Assembly: GCF_023283845.1 (NCBI RefSeq)
Contig: NZ_JAKILC010000015.1
Location: 1 to 64,000, forward strand
Origin: Shewanella marinintestina
GTDB lineage: Bacteria > Pseudomonadota > Gammaproteobacteria > Enterobacterales > Shewanellaceae
DNA length: 64,000 bases
Direction: 5' to 3'
In this document: positions 51,415 to 60,289 of the stretch, one piece after another
How the letters are laid out: the number at the start of each line of letters is the position of its first letter
Position numbering within the stretch: position 1 is the stretch's first letter
The notes under the pieces: model-generated
Seen by the model: only the letters and a program-made list of their open reading frames with translations
Told to the model about the DNA's origin: nothing
The model's database searches: none
Translations under genes and position numbers: made by a program

Positions 51415-51695
51415 TACCACTCCTCCTTCCACTCTTGCTCGGGGGCAGTGCTTTTATCATCGTTCAGGCGTTCCGCGAGTTCTGAATTTCTAACCTTTAT
51501 ATCCAACTCTAGATTAAGTGCTGACAGAATTTTAAACAGCGTCTCTAGTTTGGTCGAGTCTGGGTTCTGCTCAAAGCTTGAAACGGTATCCTGACGAATG
51601 CCAACTTTACTACCTACCTTGCTTTGCGAGAGCTTCATATTCAGCCGTGCATCTTTAAGATATGCGCTAAGCTGCTTTGAGTTTGTCACCTTCAT
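51414..51695 (-). CDS. hipB: HipB-type antitoxin, XRE-family DNA-binding protein
   Basis: HipB binds and neutralises HipA and represses the operon. The 93-residue protein has the helix-turn-helix stretch LSQSKVGSKVGIRQDTVSSFEQNPDSTKLETLFKIL (about 21-56), then a strand LNLELDIKVR and an acidic C-terminal tail ending in tryptophan (EQEWKEEW), like the degradable Trp-ended tail of E. coli HipB. The ATG at 51695 was chosen; a GTG two codons upstream is possible. Its operators are listed separately. Confidence 0.93.
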   Translation of the reverse strand: MKVTNSKQLSAYLKDARLNMKLSQSKVGSKVGIRQDTVSSFEQNPDSTKLETLFKILSALNLELDIKVRNSELAERLNDDKSTAPEQEWKEEW

Positions 51696-51708
51696 GAACA
51701 CTACCTAT

Positions 51709-51726
51709 AGAGTTAACCTTAACTCT
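51709..51726. promoter_or_regulatory. Perfect 8-bp palindrome upstream of hipB
   Basis: AGAGTTAA-CC-TTAACTCT lies 14 bp upstream of the hipB ATG. It could be a separate operator or an mRNA hairpin close to the ribosome binding site. It does not match the four HipB-type boxes and is not in their 28-bp phase. Confidence 0.6.
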
Positions 51727-51730
51727 ACTT

Positions 51731-51832
51731 TACACGCTAAAACAGGTAAATCAAGTTTCACACGCTGTAACCGTTAAACAGGGTTTTACACGCTATAAGC
51801 GTTAAACCACTAACTACACGCTATAGCGTGTA
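51731..51832 (-). promoter_or_regulatory. Four-box hipBA operator array with 28-bp spacing
   Basis: Four 18-bp boxes start at 51731, 51759, 51787 and 51815, each exactly 28 bp after the last. The distal box TACACGCTATAGCGTGTA is a perfect palindrome. The others are TACACGCTAAAACAGGTA, CACACGCTGTAACCGTTA and TACACGCTATAAGCGTTA. On the plus strand the half-site ACACGCT is invariant while the other half varies. E. coli hipBA also has four operators bound by HipB, but with a different sequence (TATCC-N8-GGATA). These are very probably the sites for this HipB. Confidence 0.82.
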
Positions 51833-51873
51833 CTCATAATGTAATTGAGTTTAGGTTTATTACTAGGCTTTTC

Positions 51874-51979
51874 GTATGGAGCAAGAGATGGCATTGCTAG
51901 TGCCGAAGTTACCGCTGCTGCGGTAGAGCTAAAAGTATTGATAGAGCAAATGCGTGAGAAGATCCTGAACGTAGAGTAA
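51874..51979 (+). pseudogene. Remnant of a second yicC 3' end
   Basis: Two blocks match yicC. Positions 51874-51902 match 49729-49757 (MEQEM region). Positions 51908-51979 match the last 72 bp of yicC including the stop, with 61 of 72 identical by my count and most changes at third codon positions (VTAAAVELKVLIEQMRE is preserved). The middle 160-170 bp are deleted and the blocks are out of frame. The divergence suggests an orthologous copy from another strain or species, not a recent duplication. A yicC-like terminator follows. This is the expected scar of an island integrated at the yicC 3' end. Confidence 0.88.
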
Positions 51980-52035
51980 TCCTTTCTGAGATTGTGAAAG
52001 TCGCTTTACAAAGATAAGCTGTAAAATATTAGTAG

Positions 52036-52060
52036 AGCCCAGCTAAATGCTGGGCTTATT
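52036..52060 (+). terminator. Terminator after the yicC remnant
   Basis: AGCCCAGC-TAAAT-GCTGGGCT lies 56 bp past the remnant stop. It closely resembles the true yicC terminator (AAGCCCAG/CTGGGCTT), so the duplicated segment includes the gene's 3' flank. Confidence 0.85.
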
Positions 52061-52173
52061 ATTGGCTGTGGATCAGTATTTTAAGTTCAGGGGATAAGTT
52101 TTAACATCACTACTTATTTCTATTAATCAATTCAGTTATTCTTAGCTAACTTCAAATAATCAAAGCACTTTTA

Positions 52174-55100
52174 ATGAATCAAACCGGCATCTACGAGCAA
52201 CTGATAACTCAGTTAGTCGAGCAGAAATTAGATCGAAAAGCTTTCTATGTTGGCGAACGTTCATTAGAGAATGGTGAAGCCGCCTCTTGGCTCTCTCGCT
52301 TTTTAACTCGAATTATCGAAATAGCGATAGACTCAGTACCTAGTAGCGATAACCGTGTTTTTGAGCAAATAAGTTTAGCCAATAAAGTCATCGAATGGCT
52401 TAGTGCTAACATTGCAGATAGTGAGCTCATCACCGAAAATCTGATTGATAGCCAAGGCAAGATCCTGACTGCATTGCTAGACAAGCAAAATCCAATATCC
52501 TCAGATTTGCCAAAGTATATTGAAGGCATCATGCCGCTAACAGGACTCACTCAGAGTGAATTATTTTGTGGGAGCAATGCAGGCGTATCTCTTGAAACTG
52601 AGATTAAGCGTGAGATCCAGTCATCCGATAAGATCTATTGGCTAGTCTCATTTATCAAATGGGCTGGGATCAGAATCTTTAAAAAAGAGCTCGAAGAATT
52701 TACTCGCAGCGGTAAACAACTAAAGATTATCACCACCTCCTATATGGGCGCGACAGATGCCAAAGCTGTTGAGTTCTTGGCATCTTTGCCAAATACGCAA
52801 GTGAAGCTGAGCTACAACACCAATAGAGAACGCTTACACGCAAAATCCTATTTATTTATGCGTAACTCGAGCTTTCATACTGGTTATATCGGTTCATCTA
52901 ACCTGTCACACTCTGCCTTAACTAGTGGGCTAGAGTGGAACTTAAAGATCACCTCACAAGAGATCCCACATATTATTGAAAAATCTCTCAGTACATTTGA
53001 AACCTACTGGGAATCTCCTGATTTTGAATATTTTGATGGTAAGACCCAAAGCAAAGAGCGCTTAGTTAACGCCTTGCAAGAAGCCAGAGGCACCTATGAC
53101 ACATCCGCGCAAAACTTTTATTTTGATATCAAACCTCACTCCCATCAGCGAGCTATTTTAGACAAAATAAAAGTAGAACGTGAGCTACACGGTAGGTATC
53201 GTAACCTTGTTGTTGCAGCGACAGGCACAGGAAAAACTATCATTTCAGCGTTTGATTTCGCTGAATTTTATGCAGCTAATCCTGAGGCAAAGTTTTTATT
53301 TTTAGCGCATAGAGAGGAGATCTTAAAGCAAGCGAGAAGTGCCTATCGGGGCGTTTTGAAAAATAACCAGTTTGGTGAATTACTCGTAGGACAAAACAAA
53401 CCACAAAAGTTTAATCAGTTATTCGCGTCAATCCAAAGCTTAAACAATCAACTTGCGACGATTCAATTAACTGAAGATTACTTTGATTACATTGTTATCG
53501 ATGAAGTCCATCACATAGCTGCAAACAGCTATCGAGCTATTCTAAAACACTTTACACCACAAGTTTTACTCGGTTTAACAGCCACACCAGAGCGCCATGA
53601 TGGAGCCGATATTCTTAAAGACTTTTGTAATGTCATTGCAGCAGAAATCAGATTACCTGAAGCGATTAATCAACGGCATTTATCACCGTTCCAATACTTT
53701 ACTGTTGATGATGACACCGATCTGACAAAGGTTTCATGGGCAAAAGGCCGTTATGATATCGCCGAGCTAACTAAGCTCTACACACACAATGACCAAAGAG
53801 TCTTGCGAATACTGCAAAGCTTAGAAGAGATTGTTACTGACATATCGCAAATGCGCGCATTGGCGTTTTGCGTAAGTAAAGATCACGCTAGATTCATGGC
53901 GCAAAAGTTCACTTTAAGCAATATCCCTTGCGGCGTACTCACCAGTGACAATTCAAAAGAACGAGACATTCAGCTGCAACGTTTAAAATCGAAAGAAATT
54001 AACGTGCTATTTGTGGTTGATATATTCAACGAAGGTGTCGATATTCCAGAACTGGACACATTACTATTTTTAAGACCAACAGAAAGTCTGACTATCTTTC
54101 TTCAACAATTAGGTCGCGGCTTACGACTGACTAAAGATAAAGAGTGCTGCACCGTCATTGATTTCGTTGGTAACTCTCGTCCTGAGTATGACTTTTCGCA
54201 TAAGTTTAGAGCGCTTATCGGCAAAACTAACCAATCTATTTCAAAGGAGATCAAACAAGGGTTTCCACATTTACCTTTAGGCTGCCGAATAGAACTGCAA
54301 GAAAAAACGCAGCAAATGATCTTAAGGAACATATCACTAGCAACCTTAAACAAAAACAGACTGCTTGGCTTACTTTCAAACTACCCTAACGTGACAGATT
54401 TACCTCTTACGCTAGCAAACTTTCTGCATATCTATCCTGACTTGTCACTAGAGGATATCTATAAAGTAAAAGTAGGTAAGTTTGGTGGTTGGCGAGCACT
54501 TGTAGAAACAAGCCGCGGTGAAGAAATAAAGCAGAACGAACTAGACATTTATGCCGCTTACTATCGTGCAATCAACAATCGATTATTAAGCTGCACTTCT
54601 ATCTCTTATTTGCGGTTCATCAAAGCATTATGTGGAAACAACTTATCAGTGACCACTCAAGCTGCTACAGGGTCTGATGCAGAACAACACCGTCCAGTTT
54701 TCTCGACCATGTGTCATTATGACTTTTGGGATAAAACGGGTAAGCAAGCCGGATTTGATACCATTGAGCAGAGTTTACTTGCGCTAAAACATAAGAAACT
54801 ACAAGACGAGCTTAATGACGTTATTTCACTGCTTATTGAACGCTTAGCCACACAAGAATTTAAGATGCCTGCCGTAGGTAATATTGTGGTGGATGGCTCG
54901 CCATTAAAGATGCATGTGCGCTACGCCAAAGAACACATATTGGTCGCGTTTGGCGATAGTACATTTGATAAGAAATCATCCAGTAGAGAAGGTGTACTTA
55001 ATATTGCTAGTGCCAATACTGAACTGCTGTTTGTTACCTTAGATAAATGCGAAAAGCAGTTTTCAGCAACAACCATGTACCATGACTACGCGATCAGCCC

Positions 55101-55374
55101 CACGCTATTTCATTGGCAAACCCAGAACAGTGCCAAGCCAACCTCAGGTAGAGGATTAGGCTATATAACGCAGCAAGAAAACAACAAGACGTTCATCTTA
55201 TTTGTTAGAGAACAAGCTAAAGATGAATATGGGAAAACCATGGGATTTGTCAATTTTGGTCCAGTAGACTTTGTTAAGTATGAAGGCTCTCAACCAATGA
55301 ATATTACATGGAAGCTAAAACAAGCTATGCCTGCATATATGTGGCATGACACAGCTAAGCTAGCTGTTGGCTGA
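52174..55374 (+). CDS. PLD-nuclease/SF2 helicase/DUF3427 fusion protein
   Basis: This 1066-residue protein joins three parts. Residues of about 130-290 resemble a phospholipase-D-type nuclease domain with H222 and K224 (LHAKSYLF, then GYIGSSNLSHSAL). Residues of about 325-670 are a superfamily 2 helicase: Walker A TGTGKT with K354, DEVHH at 443-447, GLTATPERHDG, and motif VI QQLGRGLRL near 645. The C-terminal ~350 residues, including FGGWRALVE and DKTGKQ-type stretches, match the DUF3427 arrangement. Such proteins act on DNA, and related PLD-helicase fusions occur in defence islands. A defence role is inference from architecture and from its place next to an island scar. No partner gene is adjacent. 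Confidence 0.82.
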   Translation: MNQTGIYEQLITQLVEQKLDRKAFYVGERSLENGEAASWLSRFLTRIIEIAIDSVPSSDNRVFEQISLANKVIEWLSANIADSELITENLIDSQGKILTALLDKQNPISSDLPKYIEGIMPLTGLTQSELFCGSNAGVSLETEIKREIQSSDKIYWLVSFIKWAGIRIFKKELEEFTRSGKQLKIITTSYMGATDAKAVEFLASLPNTQVKLSYNTNRERLHAKSYLFMRNSSFHTGYIGSSNLSHSALTSGLEWNLKITSQEIPHIIEKSLSTFETYWESPDFEYFDGKTQSKERLVNALQEARGTYDTSAQNFYFDIKPHSHQRAILDKIKVERELHGRYRNLVVAATGTGKTIISAFDFAEFYAANPEAKFLFLAHREEILKQARSAYRGVLKNNQFGELLVGQNKPQKFNQLFASIQSLNNQLATIQLTEDYFDYIVIDEVHHIAANSYRAILKHFTPQVLLGLTATPERHDGADILKDFCNVIAAEIRLPEAINQRHLSPFQYFTVDDDTDLTKVSWAKGRYDIAELTKLYTHNDQRVLRILQSLEEIVTDISQMRALAFCVSKDHARFMAQKFTLSNIPCGVLTSDNSKERDIQLQRLKSKEINVLFVVDIFNEGVDIPELDTLLFLRPTESLTIFLQQLGRGLRLTKDKECCTVIDFVGNSRPEYDFSHKFRALIGKTNQSISKEIKQGFPHLPLGCRIELQEKTQQMILRNISLATLNKNRLLGLLSNYPNVTDLPLTLANFLHIYPDLSLEDIYKVKVGKFGGWRALVETSRGEEIKQNELDIYAAYYRAINNRLLSCTSISYLRFIKALCGNNLSVTTQAATGSDAEQHRPVFSTMCHYDFWDKTGKQAGFDTIEQSLLALKHKKLQDELNDVISLLIERLATQEFKMPAVGNIVVDGSPLKMHVRYAKEHILVAFGDSTFDKKSSSREGVLNIASANTELLFVTLDKCEKQFSATTMYHDYAISPTLFHWQTQNSAKPTSGRGLGYITQQENNKTFILFVREQAKDEYGKTMGFVNFGPVDFVKYEGSQPMNITWKLKQAMPAYMWHDTAKLAVG

Positions 55375-55829
55375 TAGGTCGCTTTGCTAAACACACCACC
55401 AGCCTATTCCCAATGATAAAATCAGTGGCCCTTTCTCAAAGTAAAAGTGCGCCACTCGCTCATCTTAGCAAGCGAAAAGTCTCCTTTTTTGACCCTTTCT
55501 GAGCCCCATCAATCCGCGGCTTTCTCACTTTCCAGCCTCGCCACAGCTCCAACTCAACCCCATTCCAGCCCCACTAACTAGCCTGTTTTCTTAAACACTG
55601 TTTTCTAATTTAAAGTCATTGCCAAACGCGACGCGTTCAACAAATAAACACTTTTTGAAATATCCTTACAAAATAAGTGGTTACAGCTGCATAAATTTAG
55701 CTGCAAAAGCTAAAAACTGAGCACTTTTTAGGCCACCGAAACAGCAACAAGTATTTTACTTTTCATTTCGTTGTTTGGCCTATATCGCATTGCTACTATC
55801 CGCGCACTTTCCATTTGAAGTTATTTGTC
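55375..55829. other. Intergenic region with one strong palindrome
   Basis: About 455 bp without a supported gene separate the helicase from the nucleosidase. The single distinct element is AACGCG-A-CGCGTT at 55625-55637, a perfect 13-bp palindrome about 190 bp upstream of the nucleosidase gene, which could be an operator. The first 180 bp are C-rich on the plus strand. No terminator is evident. Confidence 0.5.
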
Positions 55830-56669
55830 ATGCCAACTTGCGAGCAGCCAACAGCTGAAAAGTTAGACCCTGAACACGTAAACTCTGAACAGTCACACAA
55901 TGAAAAGTTACCCTCAAAAATGCTAAATCCTATCTTAGTTCAAGGCGCGATGGACGTTGAAGTCGAAACGCTTGTTGCCGCCCTTAGTGATGTAAAACAA
56001 CAAACATTTGGTGCGTGGACGTTCTGGCAAGGCCTATTAGATGGCTACCCAGTTGTGGTGTCTCGTACCGAGATTGGTTTGGCTAACGCCGCCGCCTCAA
56101 CCACCCTCGGCATTGCGCATTACCAGCCAAAAGTGATCATCAATCAGGGCACCTCTGGTGGCCACGATCCAAAGCTATTTCGCTCTGACATCGTGATTGG
56201 TGAAACCAGCTTTAATATGGGCGCTTACAAAATTGAGTTCGTAGAAAAAGGCCAAGGCATACACCCAACTACTTGGCAGAACTTCGATATGCCAATGTAC
56301 CTGCGTGAAAACGGTGTTGTGGTTGAGCATAACCACTTTAAAGCCGACCCAAAGCTTGTTGAAATCGCCCTTTCGCAAGCAAGCAGCTACACCCAAGGCA
56401 AAGTGGTTGTGGGTAGAATTGGTAGCTGTGACGAATGGAACCGTGAAGTTGACCGTATTAACTGGTTCCACGAGACCATGGGCACTTCAGTTGAAGAGAT
56501 GGAAACTTCAGCGGCTGCGCAAGTTGCCGAAGCTTACAAACTCCCTTTTGTGAGTATTCGCGTGCTATCTAATACCGACCAACATAAGCAAGACTTTGAG
56601 CCGCAAACCGCGATTGATTGTCAGGTTTATGTGCTTGATGTCATCAAGGCATTAATCAAAACCTTTTAA
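55830..56669 (+). CDS. Phosphorylase-family nucleosidase (MTA/SAH nucleosidase-like)
   Basis: The protein of about 279 residues belongs to the nucleoside phosphorylase/MTAN family. Family motifs are [14 protein letters not shown] (MTAN GAM-EE type), [19 protein letters not shown], the ribose-binding [12 protein letters not shown] and the late VLSNTDQ, whose aspartate is the usual purine-protonating residue. It probably cleaves the glycosidic bond of a purine nucleoside or thioadenosine. The unusual hydrophilic N-terminus (about 35 residues before the domain) is of unknown use. A TTG at 55815 is an alternative start. The nucleoside transporter gene follows, suggesting a salvage pair. Confidence 0.8.
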   Translation: MPTCEQPTAEKLDPEHVNSEQSHNEKLPSKMLNPILVQGAMDVEVETLVAALSDVKQQTFGAWTFWQGLLDGYPVVVSRTEIGLANAAASTTLGIAHYQPKVIINQGTSGGHDPKLFRSDIVIGETSFNMGAYKIEFVEKGQGIHPTTWQNFDMPMYLRENGVVVEHNHFKADPKLVEIALSQASSYTQGKVVVGRIGSCDEWNREVDRINWFHETMGTSVEEMETSAAAQVAEAYKLPFVSIRVLSNTDQHKQDFEPQTAIDCQVYVLDVIKALIKTF

Positions 56670-56801
56670 CGACTTATAAGTTTTGTACTAGGTACTCAAT
56701 GATGGGAATGCCTGCGGTATTTCCATCAGTTAAGACTCGCCTGTTTTAAGCCGAGCCTTAACTCACCTCCCTTTAAATTTAGATAGTAATAGACAAAATA
56801 A

Positions 56802-58070
56802 ATGCAAATTTTAATCAGTATTGTTGGCATCATCGCCATACTTTTAGTGGCTTTTCTTGCCTCTGAAAACCGTAAAGCCATTAATTACCGCACTGTCGGA
56901 CTGGCGTTTTTACTGCAACTTATTATGGGTGCGTTTGTCATCTATTCATCGTTTGGCCAAGCTATTATCTTTAATATGGCAGAAGCGGTTTCGACCGTGA
57001 TTGGCTACAGCAACGAAGGTATGTCGTTTATGTTTGGCGGCCTTGTTAGCGATAAGATGTATGAACTGTTTGGCCCAGGCGGCTTTGTTATCGCCTTTAA
57101 AGTGCTACCGATTATCGTGTTTTTCTCGGCAATTTCAGCAGTACTATATTACCTAGGTATTATGCAGTGGGTGGTTCGTATTGTGGGCGGCGCACTGCAG
57201 AAAATCCTTAATACCAGCAAAGCAGAATCTATGTCTGCCAGTGCCAACATCTTCTTAGGTGTGACTGAAGCGCCACTGCTAATTAAGCCTTATATTCCTA
57301 AGATGAGCCGCGCCGAGCTGTTTGCAGTAATGTGTGGTGGTTTGGCATCTATTGCTGGCACCATGCTAGCGGGCTATGCCCAGTTGGGTATTAAGATGGA
57401 ATATCTGCTCGCGGCTTCGTTTATGGCGGCGCCGGGTGGCTTACTGTTTGCTAAGTTATTAATTCCGCAAACTGAGAAAGTAAACGACCAAGATCTAACA
57501 GTTGTAGAAGAAAATCCACCAGCCAACATTATTGACGCAGCGACAACGGGCACCATGAATGGTCTATCGTTAGCTATGGCCGTGGGCGCTATGCTATTTG
57601 CCTTTGTCAGCTTAGTGGCATTAATGAATGGCATGTTAGGTGGTATTGGTAATTGGTTTGGTTTTGACGGCCTCACTTTACAGCTAATTTTAGGTTATGT
57701 GTTTGCCCCTATCGCTTGGTTGATGGGTGTGGCATGGGACGAAGCGTTATTAGCGGGTTCGTTCATCGGCCAGAAGATTGTGATCAACGAGTTCTTTGCT
57801 TATATCAACCTTGCACCATACCTAAGCGGCGACATGATTGTTGAATCAACTGGCTTGCCGATGTCTGAGCGTACTCAAGTGATTCTATCGTTTGCACTGT
57901 GTGGCTTTGCTAACCTGGGTACTGTTGCGATTGCAATTGCCGGTATTGGTGGCTTAGTACCAGAGCGTCGCTCAGAAATTGCATCACTTGGTTTGAAGGC
58001 ATTATTTGCAGGTATCTTGTCTAACTTGATGGCGGCAACCATTGCCGGTTTATTTATGAGCTTTGTTTAA
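56802..58070 (+). CDS. nupC: Concentrative nucleoside transporter NupC
   Basis: This 422-residue CNT-family protein imports nucleosides by ion symport across the inner membrane. It has about nine hydrophobic segments and the family regions GGLVSDKMYELFGPGGFVIAFKVLP, GVTEAPLLIKPYIPKMSRAELFAVMCGGLASIAGT and the C-terminal SFALCGFANLGTVAIAIAGIGGL. It lies 132 bp after the nucleosidase gene and ends at a strong terminator. Confidence 0.93.
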   Translation: MQILISIVGIIAILLVAFLASENRKAINYRTVGLAFLLQLIMGAFVIYSSFGQAIIFNMAEAVSTVIGYSNEGMSFMFGGLVSDKMYELFGPGGFVIAFKVLPIIVFFSAISAVLYYLGIMQWVVRIVGGALQKILNTSKAESMSASANIFLGVTEAPLLIKPYIPKMSRAELFAVMCGGLASIAGTMLAGYAQLGIKMEYLLAASFMAAPGGLLFAKLLIPQTEKVNDQDLTVVEENPPANIIDAATTGTMNGLSLAMAVGAMLFAFVSLVALMNGMLGGIGNWFGFDGLTLQLILGYVFAPIAWLMGVAWDEALLAGSFIGQKIVINEFFAYINLAPYLSGDMIVESTGLPMSERTQVILSFALCGFANLGTVAIAIAGIGGLVPERRSEIASLGLKALFAGILSNLMAATIAGLFMSFV

Positions 58071-58097
58071 GCTGCTCATTGTTAGTCGCTAGTTAGC

Positions 58098-58138
58098 AAA
58101 CAGGCCCATATGGCATGACGTCATATGGGCCTGTTTTG
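58098..58138 (+). terminator. nupC terminator
   Basis: A 14-bp inverted repeat (AACAGGCCCATATG and complement) with a 9-base loop is followed by T4, 28 bp past the nupC stop. Confidence 0.85.
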
Positions 58139-58179
58139 TCTGCAGTATACACCGCTATTACACTTGATAAATTATCCGT

Positions 58180-58617
58180 TCAGCATGCCACTTGCTGCTT
58201 ATTGGTGTCATTCAAGCCAGCATATATTTTACCTACTGAAAACTCGGCAATAAGAATAGTAAACACAACGGCAAAGAAAGCAACGACACCGTTGAACGGC
58301 CCGCTAAATGAGACCTTTTCGCCAAACATCACATTTATCGCTTCAAGGATCATAAACTTGCTACCTACCAAGATAATGTAGGTGCTGATGCCTCGATAGA
58401 CTTTTGCCGCCCTGCCGGGTTTAGCCTTAAAAAAGGCGGCGACTTTATGCTCGGTTTTAATCGACAACTTAAGTAGCGTCAGCAAAAGTAATGCTGCAAC
58501 TAGTGAAATGCTAAAGGACTCAATGGAAACCCAGTGCCAATACTCATTAAAGAAATTGAGCACAGTTAAATAAACCAATACAGCTAGGCTATAACCTACA
58601 AATCGTTGCTGAGTCAT
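58180..58617 (-). CDS. Small four-helix membrane protein, unknown function
   Basis: The 145-residue protein has four hydrophobic segments (about 6-26, 35-56, 75-95 and 105-127) and a short polar C-terminus. I do not recognise a family. The ATG at 58617 has a GGAGGA Shine-Dalgarno five bases upstream and was chosen over an upstream start that would overlap the decarboxylase gene. It follows the decarboxylase by 37 bp on the same strand and is probably co-transcribed with it, so a transport or membrane-anchoring role in the same pathway is possible but unproven. Confidence 0.7.
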   Translation of the reverse strand: MTQQRFVGYSLAVLVYLTVLNFFNEYWHWVSIESFSISLVAALLLLTLLKLSIKTEHKVAAFFKAKPGRAAKVYRGISTYIILVGSKFMILEAINVMFGEKVSFSGPFNGVVAFFAVVFTILIAEFSVGKIYAGLNDTNKQQVAC

Positions 58618-58654
58618 ACTTCCTCCACTCTCTTTGCTCGTTGAATTAATTACG

Positions 58655-60097
58655 TTAAACCGACTTAGGTAGTAGCGCTTTTTCGATATTAAATGCTTCG
58701 ATGATCTTGTTTGCTGAAATATCAATATCCGCTATCGATGTGTGATAATTCAGCACTGAAAACAGCATGGTCTTTAAGCCTTTATAGCCTGATGTTGATG
58801 GATAAAGATATCCATCCTGCTGCAGTCTATGTACCACGCGTGCGGTAAGCTCATTGCGATATTCCACATCACCTGTGCCAAATTGCGCTGAGAATCGATT
58901 CGACACCACATCATTAAGAATGGTAATGCCGTCCACTTCTCGCAAAATATCAGCCATGCGTTTGGCCAAGGCGCAGCAGTTATCTAAATGATTTACGATG
59001 CCTTGCTTACCCAGCGACTTAAACGCGGCGTAGACAGGCAGACCACGGGCACGCCTTGATGCGGCTATTCCAAAGTTAATTGCATTACGGTCTGGCTTAT
59101 CCATGGCATCATTTAGGTAGTCGCCCATATTGCCACCGCCCATTGCCGAAGTGATTTTGGCTGGGTCTTTCACTATCACCATGCCGCAGTCATATGGCAT
59201 GTTGAACCACTTATGGCCATCGGTATCTATGGAGTCTGCTCGCTCAATGCCTTTTAATAAGTGTTTTTGTTTATCGCTGGCCGCAGCCCAAATCCCGATT
59301 GCGCCATCCACATGTAGCCAAGCGTTACCATGATTAGTGACGGCATCAGCAATCTCGTCGAAAGGATCGAATGCTCCCGAATCGATACAACCCGCTTGAG
59401 CACAAACCAGTGTGGGGCCGTTTATATCGGCCAACACACGCGCAAGCTCCTCGGGGATAAGGCGAAGATTATCGTCTGTTGGCACTTTCACTATGGTTTC
59501 AATACCCAAACCTATCATTGAAAGTGCACGCTTAATGGTTGAGTGAATTTGGTCACTCACAACCACATTCACCTGCGGCGCGCCATATAAACCTTTAGTG
59601 GCCACATCCCAGCCTGCATTTTCTAACAGTGAATTACGCGCGGTGATTAACGAGGTATAAATCGCTTCTTGAGCGCCTGAGGTAAAACCAACCGCTGAGC
59701 CTTTGGTTAAGCCAAGCAGTTCTACCATCCATTCAGCGGCTGTTTCTTCGGCAGCTGCCATGGCCGGGCTAGACACGTAATACGGCACATTTTGATCCCA
59801 TGCGCTCACTAACCAGTCTGCCGCTAATGCCGCAGGAAAAGTGCCGCCTATGGCATAGCCAAAAAATCTTGGGCCACCAGAAGCTACCAGACCTGCGTCG
59901 AGTGACTTTGCCATTTGATCAATTACTAATTCTGGCGCCGTCGGTTGTTGCGGTAACTCACCAGCAATCAATTCGCGTAGCCGCGCAGAGGTGATCTCTT
60001 CGGCTACTGGACGTTCATCTAGCGACTCAAGGTAAGAGACTGCGTGATCTAAAGAACGCTCTAGTGAACCGCGGTATTCATTAAAATGGTGTGACAT
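58655..60097 (-). CDS. PLP-dependent group II amino acid decarboxylase
   Basis: The 480-residue protein is a fold-type I PLP enzyme of the glutamate/aromatic amino acid decarboxylase family. The PLP lysine is K296 in DGHKWFN. Other family marks are the SGAQEAIYTSLITAR region, the WLHVDGAIG aspartate and ARRARGLPVY. The TSGAQEA stretch and the short length place it among bacterial decarboxylases of varied specificity, so the substrate cannot be named. The promoter carries a motif shared with the amidohydrolase gene, which points to a joint pathway. Confidence 0.85.
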   Translation of the reverse strand: MSHHFNEYRGSLERSLDHAVSYLESLDERPVAEEITSARLRELIAGELPQQPTAPELVIDQMAKSLDAGLVASGGPRFFGYAIGGTFPAALAADWLVSAWDQNVPYYVSSPAMAAAEETAAEWMVELLGLTKGSAVGFTSGAQEAIYTSLITARNSLLENAGWDVATKGLYGAPQVNVVVSDQIHSTIKRALSMIGLGIETIVKVPTDDNLRLIPEELARVLADINGPTLVCAQAGCIDSGAFDPFDEIADAVTNHGNAWLHVDGAIGIWAAASDKQKHLLKGIERADSIDTDGHKWFNMPYDCGMVIVKDPAKITSAMGGGNMGDYLNDAMDKPDRNAINFGIAASRRARGLPVYAAFKSLGKQGIVNHLDNCCALAKRMADILREVDGITILNDVVSNRFSAQFGTGDVEYRNELTARVVHRLQQDGYLYPSTSGYKGLKTMLFSVLNYHTSIADIDISANKIIEAFNIEKALLPKSV

Positions 60098-60153
60098 ATT
60101 TAGTACTCTTCAAGTAGGAATTTGAGTCTAATATACCAGCGATATTTTTATAA

Positions 60154-60171
60154 AATGGCCATTTGGTGACA
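60154..60171. promoter_or_regulatory. Shared 18-bp regulatory motif, decarboxylase copy
   Basis: AATGGCCATTTGGTGACA lies 57 bp upstream of the decarboxylase ATG. It agrees with the amidohydrolase copy at 17 of 18 positions. On the minus strand it is followed after 18 bp by a -10-like TATATT, so the motif abuts or overlaps a poor -35, the usual place for an AraC-type activator. Confidence 0.75.
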
Positions 60172-60221
60172 GTCAAAACAAAAGCTCTACAGTGGCGCTG
60201 AACAGTCAGATCTTTGATAGC

Positions 60222-60258
60222 AAAACGGCGCCTAGTTATATCAACTAAGCGCCGTTTT
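60222..60258 (-). terminator. Terminator after the amidohydrolase gene
   Basis: A stem of about 16 bp with one mismatch (AAAACGGCGCCTAGTT against AACTAAGCGCCGTTTT) and a 5-base loop is followed by T4 on the minus strand. It separates the amidohydrolase gene from the decarboxylase promoter. Confidence 0.78.
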
Positions 60259-60289
60259 ACTGCAGTAGCAGTCGCGATTATGGCAGCGA

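Noticed and set aside
49996..52173. Integrase, transposase or IS ends around hipBA
   Set aside because: None is visible between yicC and the helicase gene; only the duplicated yicC end remains.
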